Made by a program: the position numbers and the translations under genes | The notes under the pieces: model-generated | Database searches by the model: none | Seen by the model: the letters and a program-made list of their open reading frames with translations, nothing else | Told to the model about the DNA's origin: nothing | In this document: in pieces, positions 1-4,520 of the stretch | How the letters are laid out: each line of letters opens with the position of its first letter | Position numbering within the stretch: the stretch's first letter is position 1 | Origin: Candidatus Mancarchaeum sp. | GTDB lineage: Archaea; Micrarchaeota; Micrarchaeia; Micrarchaeales; Micrarchaeaceae | Length of the DNA stretch: 5,669 bases | NCBI GenBank assembly: GCA_027364995.1 | Contig: DAHXOG010000052.1 | Span: 1-5,669, forward strand | Direction of reading: 5' to 3'

Positions 1-4
1 AACA

Positions 5-14
5 ATATATAAAT
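5..14 (+). promoter_or_regulatory. Archaeal TATA box of the glycosyltransferase gene
   Basis: The sequence TATATAAATA lies in a very AT-rich leader. Its centre is about 45 bp before the ATG at 56 and 37 bp before the GTG at 47. Archaeal transcription normally starts about 25 bp after the TATA centre, so the predicted 5' end is near 35 and the leader is only about 10-20 nt. No convincing Shine-Dalgarno sequence is seen before either start codon. The factor B recognition element would fall at the window edge and cannot be judged. Confidence 0.5.
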
Positions 15-55
15 ATTATAACCAGTAATATAGCCATCTATTTCCTGTGGTTCAA

Positions 56-1675
56 ATGCATATTACTAAAAGTGAAAGTAGAAACTATACAACAGTAGAG
101 TATCCGTTATCAAGAACAGAAGTAGCCCACGGACCATATAAGTATATATTACGTTCGGACTTTGAGGACCATATTGTAACTAAAGAAGTAGAGCCTGACA
201 GTTATGACTTAATGACAACAGAGAAGCCTGTTTATACAAATTTTTCTGTAGAGAAATATAATGACACTATTCTAACACAAGCAAATAGGAACAAACAGAG
301 GTCCCTTTCCATAATCGCAGGTGAAGTGGCGTCACTAGGACTATTTTTTGAACTTACACGTAATGTTTACAATGCAAATATTACCGGATCTATACTGGTT
401 TCACTGCCATGGGTATTATCTACGCCATTTCTTATTATAGCTACGGCTGGCACTATTTCTGCTGCAAAAAAGAAAGACGAGGTACTTCTAGACAACACAT
501 TTTATGATAATCATGATAAAACAGTGGTATTTACGATAACCAGCCAAGGAAAAAATATATATACATTAAAAAATAGTGTGGAATCTGTTTTTTATTGGCA
601 TAATGTTGCATATAATGAAAACAAAATAAATTATGACTATTTAGTGCACATGATAATAGAACCAGAGCCTTTCACTCAAAACAGGCAATTTTATGAAGAT
701 TTTAAAGCTTCACACTCTAAAGATAAATTTCTTTTAACTATTGTACCGACAGAATACACCACAACTAACGGCACTAATTACAAGGCCAGGGCATTGCATT
801 ACGGCGTTGAAGAGAGAAGAAGACTAGGTTTAAACAAAGAATCAATTTTTATATACCACCAGGATGAAGAGACAACAGTAGGTGAAGACACACTATCGGG
901 AATATCCAAATTCATACATACTGCAAAGGACAAAGTAAAATACGGCGCTGGTTTCATAATATATTGTCTCGACTACACAATAAGGCCCTCACAGATTCAA
1001 GAAATGTCAAGAACAAGTGATGATTATAGGGTAATGTTATCTCTATCGACAAAAACAAATCCTCTAGTCGGGTTCCATGGGTCCCATTTTATAATTAGGG
1101 CCACGACTGAAGATGAAATCGGCTGGGATTTCGGGAAGAACTCTATAGCAGAAGATATGATTTTTGAAAACGTACTCCGCACTAAATACAAAGGATCATT
1201 TATGCGTCTTAATGGTTTCGCTTATGAAAAAGCTCCTCTAAATATAAAAGAGCAGATAAAGCAAAGGCGCAGGTGGACTAGGGCAGGCATATATGCAGAA
1301 CAAAACAAAAGTGTATCAAAAGCAAAAAAATTGGTAATAGCATACAGTACATTTGTGTGGTTTGGAAGTATGGCAAGTGTGGCGTCACTGTTCGCAACAG
1401 CGTTTACATTTGTTTCTGGCTATTATCCTATAACTTTGCCAATCGCGGGTTACGTATGGGTCCAAATGGTTAACAATTACTATGACGGCTACCTCTTCCA
1501 CAAAAATTACATACCAAATGACAAATCCATAAAGAAGTTAAAAAGGTCAAAACTTATTGTGAATGGCATTGCAGGTGCCTTTATAGATGCCATAGCGCCA
1601 TGGTATGCGTTAAAAAAGCAAAAGCAGAATATAGAATTTGAGGTCCTGGATAAGGATATATTGCTAAGGAAATAA
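56..1675 (+). CDS. Membrane family-2 glycosyltransferase, egghead/BRE-3-like
   Basis: A processive-type GT2 transferase of 539 aa that should move a sugar from a nucleotide donor to a lipid-linked or glycan acceptor at the cytoplasmic membrane face. From the ATG, residues 1-85 are a hydrophilic extension I do not recognise. Residues 109-137 form a membrane segment. The catalytic domain follows: KARAL at 244-248, the acidic metal/donor motif HQDEET at 268-273, IAED at 364-367 holding the presumed catalytic Asp, and QRRRW at 403-407. Membrane segments return near 425-455, 458-472 and 500-519. The spacing and wording of HxDEET, S(I/V)AED, YEK(A/S)P and QRxRW closely match animal egghead/BRE-3 beta-1,4-mannosyltransferases (PF13632-type); donor and acceptor here are unknown. 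The ATG at 56 was preferred over an in-frame GTG at 47 (542 aa) because neither has an SD sequence; TAA at 26 closes the frame upstream. An epimerase gene follows after 82 bp on the same strand. Confidence 0.88.
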   Translation: MHITKSESRNYTTVEYPLSRTEVAHGPYKYILRSDFEDHIVTKEVEPDSYDLMTTEKPVYTNFSVEKYNDTILTQANRNKQRSLSIIAGEVASLGLFFELTRNVYNANITGSILVSLPWVLSTPFLIIATAGTISAAKKKDEVLLDNTFYDNHDKTVVFTITSQGKNIYTLKNSVESVFYWHNVAYNENKINYDYLVHMIIEPEPFTQNRQFYEDFKASHSKDKFLLTIVPTEYTTTNGTNYKARALHYGVEERRRLGLNKESIFIYHQDEETTVGEDTLSGISKFIHTAKDKVKYGAGFIIYCLDYTIRPSQIQEMSRTSDDYRVMLSLSTKTNPLVGFHGSHFIIRATTEDEIGWDFGKNSIAEDMIFENVLRTKYKGSFMRLNGFAYEKAPLNIKEQIKQRRRWTRAGIYAEQNKSVSKAKKLVIAYSTFVWFGSMASVASLFATAFTFVSGYYPITLPIAGYVWVQMVNNYYDGYLFHKNYIPNDKSIKKLKRSKLIVNGIAGAFIDAIAPWYALKKQKQNIEFEVLDKDILLRK

Positions 1676-1695
1676 GCTTATAAGATGCACTGCCA

Positions 1696-1742
1696 TTAAA
1701 TAAATGATTTTGAACATACAATTGATATCCTTAAATAAATGA
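1696..1742 (+). repeat. Direct repeat of a 12-bp TATA-containing sequence
   Basis: TTAAATAAATGA occurs twice in the gap between the glycosyltransferase and the epimerase, at 1696-1707 and 1731-1742, with starts 35 bp apart. Each copy contains a TATA-like TTAAATAA. Only the second copy is at the right distance from the epimerase ATG. The first could be an upstream alternative promoter, or the pair could simply be a low-complexity coincidence in AT-rich DNA. Confidence 0.45.
1731..1738 (+). promoter_or_regulatory. TATA box of the epimerase gene (leaderless transcript)
   Basis: TTAAATAA is centred about 23-24 bp before the ATG at 1758. That is the usual archaeal distance from TATA box to transcription start, so the mRNA would begin at or next to the start codon. 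The stretch before the ATG (GGAATAAAT) has no Shine-Dalgarno sequence, which supports leaderless translation. The epimerase therefore probably has its own promoter even though it follows the glycosyltransferase. Confidence 0.5.
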
Positions 1743-1757
1743 AAATACGGAATAAAT

Positions 1758-2645
1758 ATGGCTGAAAAAATTTTAATAACTGGAATAAGCGGATTCATAG
1801 GCAGGCATGTGGCAGAACATGCAATTACGCAGGGATATGAAGTTTCAGGTATAGACGTAAAGGAGTGCCCCATAAAAGGAGTAAACTTTACTAACGCCAG
1901 CATACTTGACATGGATGCGGTATCCAAAGTAATGAAAGGCATGGATTATGTAATACATCTAGCTGCTATAACATCGAACGTAGAGTTCGAAAAGGAGCCT
2001 GCAAAGTGCTATGCAATAAATGTTAATGGATTTATGAATGTACTAGAGGCAGCTGCATCAAATGGCTGCAAACGTTTCCTATATGCCTCAAGCGCTGCAG
2101 TATACACAAATGAGAGCGGTTTTTCAGAAAGTGCAGTAATAGATATAAAGAAACAAAGAAACCACTACGCAAAATCAAAATTGATGAACGAGATGCTAGC
2201 TGATTCTTACAGGGATATAAAAAATATGAATACTATAGGCATGCGCTTCTTCAATGTGTTTGGACAAGGAGAAAACGACAAGGGTGACTACGCAAGTATA
2301 ATGTCGCTTTTCATCAGGGAAAACAAGGCTGGCAGGCCCCTTGTCATATATGGCGACGGAACCCAAGCACGCGATTTTATATTTGCAGATGATGTTTCAC
2401 AGATAATACTATCTCTCCTTGAAAATGGAAGGGAATCATTGTATAATGTAGGCACCGGAAAAGCAACCAAATACGAAGATATTGCCAATATCATAAACAA
2501 AGGCAATAAAAAATATGTAAGCAACCCTCTATCCAGTTACCAGTATCTGACCCAGGCAAATACAAAGAGGCTCCTCGAGGCAATTCATGAATTTAAGTTT
2601 ACTTCAGTTGACCAAGGCATAAAGAAAATATCAGGTCAAGAATGA
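1758..2645 (+). CDS. NAD-dependent nucleotide-sugar epimerase/dehydratase (extended SDR)
   Basis: A 295-aa cytosolic extended-SDR enzyme (NAD-dependent epimerase/dehydratase family, PF01370-type). Visible are the Rossmann motif GISGFIG at 9-15, Asp33 after the second strand to hold the NAD ribose, HLAA at 67-70, the YASS strand at 109-112 with the catalytic Ser/Thr region, and the catalytic YAKSK pair Tyr137 and Lys141. Then come RFFNVFG at 163-169, GDGTQARDFIFADD at 199-212 and YNVGTG at 229-234. The C-terminal NP..SYQYLTQANTKRL stretch (256-272) resembles GalE-like and ADP-heptose epimerase (HldD/RfaD)-like enzymes, so C4 or C6 epimerisation of a nucleotide sugar is the best guess; the substrate cannot be read from sequence. 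It is slightly short for GalE (usually about 310-340 aa) but has no missing motif. Its place after a glycosyltransferase suggests it supplies an activated sugar for the same glycan. Confidence 0.9.
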   Translation: MAEKILITGISGFIGRHVAEHAITQGYEVSGIDVKECPIKGVNFTNASILDMDAVSKVMKGMDYVIHLAAITSNVEFEKEPAKCYAINVNGFMNVLEAAASNGCKRFLYASSAAVYTNESGFSESAVIDIKKQRNHYAKSKLMNEMLADSYRDIKNMNTIGMRFFNVFGQGENDKGDYASIMSLFIRENKAGRPLVIYGDGTQARDFIFADDVSQIILSLLENGRESLYNVGTGKATKYEDIANIINKGNKKYVSNPLSSYQYLTQANTKRLLEAIHEFKFTSVDQGIKKISGQE

Positions 2646-2896
2646 AATGCTCCTTCTTATACTAATCGATTAAGATTTCACAAGATTGGCATCGCAGGAA
2701 GAAATAATGAGAATTCGTTCTTTAGCACCTTATCCGAATCTTTTAAAAACTTAGATTGCCAAATTACTTTCTAGAAATGTTATAATTATAAAATGACACA
2801 AAATTATCTTGCACACATGAAAGAATAGCATGCATCATTTTATTTTCACTTTTTACATATTTTTTTATAAACTTCTAATAAAAGCAGCATATGTAG
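2646..2896. other. AT-rich intergenic region after the epimerase
   Basis: No gene is supportable in these 251 bases: all frames are short and closed. There is a weak inverted pair ATTCG (2713-2717) and CGAAT (2735-2739) followed by CTTTT. Further on is TTATAATTATAAAA around 2780-2793, which could act as a TATA element, and then a set of T-tracts from 2838. The region separates the left glycan genes from a more GC-rich segment and may be an insertion junction, but no attachment site or target duplication is visible. Confidence 0.5.
2838..2866 (+). terminator. Possible T-rich terminator for rightward transcripts
   Basis: Four T-tracts of 4, 4, 5 and 7 bases occur within 29 bp on the + strand, about 190 bp after the epimerase stop. 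Archaeal termination often relies on U-rich tracts without a stable hairpin, so this could end the epimerase transcript. The distance is long, and the last tract runs into a TATA-like TTTATAAA (2864-2871), so a promoter reading is also possible. Confidence 0.3.
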
Positions 2897-3034
2897 GAAC
2901 TCAGGCGTTTGCTGACGCACAACAAGTACAGTATAAAGAACAGGTGGACAAAGATCCACAAGGCCGGCGGCAAGAGCAACGCACTCAAGATAATAAACAA
3001 GGCAATCAATGCCTACATGGAGGAATATAGGTAA
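2897..3034 (+). pseudogene. Orphan 45-codon reading frame, possible C-terminal gene remnant
   Basis: Between TAG at 2894 and TAA at 3032 one frame stays open for 45 codons and reads like a real basic protein tail: LRRLLTHNKYSIKNRW, then TKIHKAGGKSNALKIINK, then AINAYMEEYR. It uses GCC, GGC, AAG and AAC codons like the toxin-antitoxin genes to its right and unlike the AT-rich genes to its left. There is no ATG near the beginning. The only upstream ATG in frame is immediately followed by the TAG; TTG at 2909 is a conceivable start and would give a 41-aa protein. A TATA-like TTTATAAA lies at 2864-2871. I do not recognise the family. It could be the 3' end of a gene cut off when the island formed, or a small gene. 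It converges on the antitoxin gene with a 23-bp gap. Confidence 0.3.
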
Positions 3035-3057
3035 AGCCAATATTCTACGCATAACCC

Positions 3058-3681
3058 TCAACTGCGCATGCGAACTCTCGGCCCTTGCTTCTGCGCGCCG
3101 AACTCGTCTTGCAGCTTTCTTACTCCAAGCTTTATCCTTTCCGGGCATCTTTTCAGGTAACTCTCTATCTTCATACTGTTTGCGCGCCTGAGGAGGTTCA
3201 CGTAAGCATAGTCCTCGATTGCAAACCCATAATGTACAATGTCTATCAGGGTCTTTTCCACATCTGAAACATAGAAGTGGAAGTTTCCATACTTTTCATC
3301 CGCAAAGCCGAAGAACAGCCTTTCTGGAATCCTCAGCACTGTTGCGTTTAGGCCGAAAAAGACCCTTGTGCCTTCCCTAACATTTTTGGTAGTTATTATT
3401 GTCTGTGTGGCCTGTTGCTCCCAAAGTCCATGATAGGTCAGCGCCGTGCCCAGCCCATAGTAAAACGGCTTGAATGCGAAGCCCACAAGGTTAATGTCAT
3501 TATGCATTGAATATACGCCCTTGGTAATCCTGTAGACGAGCCCATTGTTCACAGCAATGCTCATGAACTTTCTGGCGTAAATTGGCGACGCCCCAATGCT
3601 CGTAAGGAAGCGCTCCGCATCGCTGAACCTAAAGAGCGGAAACCTGTTAAAATGTACTGCGAAATCCTTCTTATATTTCAT
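3058..3681 (-). CDS. AbiEi-like antitoxin / transcriptional repressor (type IV TA)
   Basis: A 207-aa protein with the AbiEi layout. A winged helix-turn-helix covers about residues 13-60, ending in the wing RITKGVYSM. The C-terminal antitoxin domain carries FYYGLGTALTYHGLWEQQ (73-90), a basic ITTKNVREGTRVFF stretch, and SDVEKTLID (139-147). In known AbiE systems this protein represses the operon by binding inverted repeats and counters the nucleotidyltransferase without a stable complex. It is the second gene of the operon: its ATG at 3681 overlaps the toxin stop as ATGA, and a GGTG sits 8 bases before it, so translational coupling is likely. An in-frame ATG at 3693 (211 aa) is possible but has no SD sequence. 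The tail (residues 195-207) is short, basic and probably unstructured. Its G+C is clearly higher than that of the genes at the left of the window. Confidence 0.85.
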   Translation of the reverse strand: MKYKKDFAVHFNRFPLFRFSDAERFLTSIGASPIYARKFMSIAVNNGLVYRITKGVYSMHNDINLVGFAFKPFYYGLGTALTYHGLWEQQATQTIITTKNVREGTRVFFGLNATVLRIPERLFFGFADEKYGNFHFYVSDVEKTLIDIVHYGFAIEDYAYVNLLRRANSMKIESYLKRCPERIKLGVRKLQDEFGAQKQGPRVRMRS

Positions 3682-4310
3682 GCTGCGCACCATCTTTTCA
3701 GGTAATCTACAATCTCGTCAAAGCTCGGTATTATCCCTTCGTAAACAAGCCCGCGCAGCGCGCCTTCGTCCTTGGGCCTTTTTATGCCTTTAAGAAATTC
3801 TTCCAGTGTGGCAGCAATCCTTTCCTTATCCACCACGCTTGGCGCCAGCACCTTTATGTCGTAAATATCCCTTTCTAGCATCCTGTTATTGTAGGCAGCA
3901 ATCTTTTCGAGCACCAGCCCTTCAGGGCTTATTGCATATACATCCATCATGGTGCCATCAATATTCGTATAAGTGGCTATGCCACAGCTCTCCGGCTTGA
4001 TCTTTATTTGCAGGGATATGTCAGTGGAATTCCTTATGGTATAAAAACCGGTAGTCCTCCTTTCCGCATCCTTTTTTACCATGAAACCCGCCTGCCTGAG
4101 CCTGTTGAGCACTTTCGTTATGTCTTTACGCCCCTTCATGTACATATCTATGTCTTTTGAGAACCTTTTGCCGCCATAGCATCTCCATATTGCAGTGCCG
4201 CCATGGAAGCACCAGCCGTTCACGGAATCTGCTATGATTTCCATCACCCTGTCCTGGAGCTCGGCCTTCTTCAGCTGTTCCCCATCCAATAGCTCCTCCA
4301 GATACGGCAT
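3678..4310 (-). CDS. AbiEii/AbiGii-like nucleotidyltransferase toxin (type IV TA)
   Basis: A 210-aa nucleotidyltransferase of the AbiEii/MenT type. The active-site motif starts with HGGT at 36-39 and runs through RFSKDIDMYM at 49-58, giving the metal-binding pair Asp53 and Asp55. A further strand, DISLQIKIK at 97-105, is where the third acidic residue is expected. The helix LEKIAAYNNR..RDIYDI at 134-152 supplies the family's conserved Lys136, Arg143 and Asp148. All key residues are present, so the enzyme looks intact. Relatives stop growth by adding nucleotides to targets, tRNA 3' ends in MenT3, and AbiE pairs can cause abortive phage infection; the target here is unknown. It is first in the operon, ahead of the antitoxin, the opposite of the usual abiEi-abiEii order. 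The start at 4310 has AGGTG five bases upstream. A solitary housekeeping nucleotidyltransferase is unlikely given the partner gene. Confidence 0.87.
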   Translation of the reverse strand: MPYLEELLDGEQLKKAELQDRVMEIIADSVNGWCFHGGTAIWRCYGGKRFSKDIDMYMKGRKDITKVLNRLRQAGFMVKKDAERRTTGFYTIRNSTDISLQIKIKPESCGIATYTNIDGTMMDVYAISPEGLVLEKIAAYNNRMLERDIYDIKVLAPSVVDKERIAATLEEFLKGIKRPKDEGALRGLVYEGIIPSFDEIVDYLKRWCAA

Positions 4311-4315
4311 TTATG

Positions 4316-4320
4316 CACCT
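4316..4320 (-). promoter_or_regulatory. Shine-Dalgarno sequence of the toxin gene
   Basis: Read on the minus strand, AGGTG lies five bases before the toxin ATG and matches the centre of GGAGGTGATC, the complement of the archaeal 16S tail. It is the clearest ribosome binding site in the window and fixes the toxin start at 4310. The gene must therefore have a leader of some 40-50 nt, unlike the probably leaderless sugar gene. Confidence 0.6.
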
Positions 4321-4372
4321 ATTATTGTATATATTGTATAGCTGCGATATAATTTTAGTATTACTGTCGTAG

Positions 4373-4390
4373 TATTTATATCTTTTTATA
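4373..4390 (-). promoter_or_regulatory. TATA elements of the toxin-antitoxin operon
   Basis: On the minus strand two TATA boxes follow each other: TATAAAAA (4390-4383) and TATAAATA (4380-4373). Transcription would begin about 25 bases downstream, near 4361 or 4351, leaving a 40-50 nt leader that contains the AGGTG ribosome binding site. The outer box overlaps the end of a strong palindrome, so a repressor bound there would compete with TBP/TFB. Confidence 0.5.
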
Positions 4391-4420
4391 CCATTGTGAT
4401 ATTTTTTTATCACATTGGTA
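4389..4420. promoter_or_regulatory. Palindromic operator candidate at the AbiE promoter
   Basis: The arms TACCATTGTGATA (4389-4401) and TATCACATTGGTA (4408-4420) are inverted repeats with 12 of 13 positions matching, separated by six T residues. The palindrome touches the TATA box on its upstream side, where the factor B recognition element would lie. AbiEi proteins are known to autorepress through inverted repeats in the operon promoter, so this is the likely binding site of the antitoxin encoded here. The binding itself is inference. Confidence 0.6.
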
Positions 4421-4466
4421 ATAATTATATCTTTCGCTTTGGTGGCTTTGTCCAATAACTCCAATA

Positions 4467-4494
4467 AACCCTAAGGGTATTTAACCCTTAGGTT
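4467..4494 (+). repeat. Hairpin upstream of the transposase gene
   Basis: AACCCTAAGGGT (4467-4478) pairs with ACCCTTAGGTT (4484-4494), making 11 base pairs with one bulged C (4471) and the five-base loop ATTTA. It lies between divergent genes, so a terminator role for either is unlikely. It may be part of the left end of the insertion sequence or a protein-binding site. The partner right end is outside the window. Confidence 0.55.
4478..4484 (+). promoter_or_regulatory. Weak TATA-like element for the transposase
   Basis: TATTTAA is centred 35 bp before the ATG at 4516 and lies across the loop of the upstream hairpin. The predicted start of transcription is near 4506, past the left arm of the start-codon hairpin. 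A transcript made here could not form that hairpin, while one entering from outside could. The box is a poor match to the consensus. Confidence 0.3.
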
Positions 4495-4520
4495 GCATTT
4501 TACCTTGACGACAAAATGCA
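4494..4520 (+). promoter_or_regulatory. Start-codon-sequestering hairpin of the transposase mRNA
   Basis: TGCATTTT (4494-4501) is perfectly complementary to AAAATGCA (4513-4520), an 8-bp stem with an 11-base loop. The second arm contains the whole ATG of the transposase gene. In long read-through transcripts this would hide the start codon, comparable in logic to the inhibitory structures known for IS10 and IS50. The base pairing is seen; the regulation is inferred. It shares base 4494 with the neighbouring hairpin, so one end pair would have to give way. Confidence 0.45.

Noticed and set aside
1664..1942. A 92-codon minus-strand frame over the epimerase start.
   Set aside because: It is antisense to the conserved Rossmann region of the epimerase and has no features of its own.
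2713..2744. ATTCG/CGAAT stem followed by CTTTT as an intrinsic terminator of the epimerase gene.
   Set aside because: The stem is only five pairs with a 17-base loop and is too weak to claim.
2830..3030. A 66-codon + strand frame beginning MHHFIFTFYIFF.
   Set aside because: Its low-complexity hydrophobic start comes from T-tracts and the rest is Gln-rich. It is the shifted shadow of the more protein-like frame at 2897-3034.
2846..3148. A 100-codon minus-strand frame at the end of the antitoxin gene.
   Set aside because: It overlaps the antitoxin out of frame and has Arg/Ala-rich then Leu-rich stretches typical of a shadow frame.
4402..4407. The T6 run within the palindrome as a CRISPR or terminator element.
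   Set aside because: There is a single palindrome with no repeat-spacer series, and it stands upstream of a TATA box, which fits an operator better.
4126..4464. A 112-codon minus-strand frame starting at 4464 (MELLDKATKAKDIIITN...).
   Set aside because: Its second half lies out of frame over the toxin gene, and its first half spans the palindrome, the TATA boxes and the leader. The protein-like beginning is probably chance in AT-rich DNA.
4467..4494. The hairpin as a transcription terminator.
   Set aside because: It lies between divergently transcribed genes, so no gene ends into it, and no T-tract follows on either strand.
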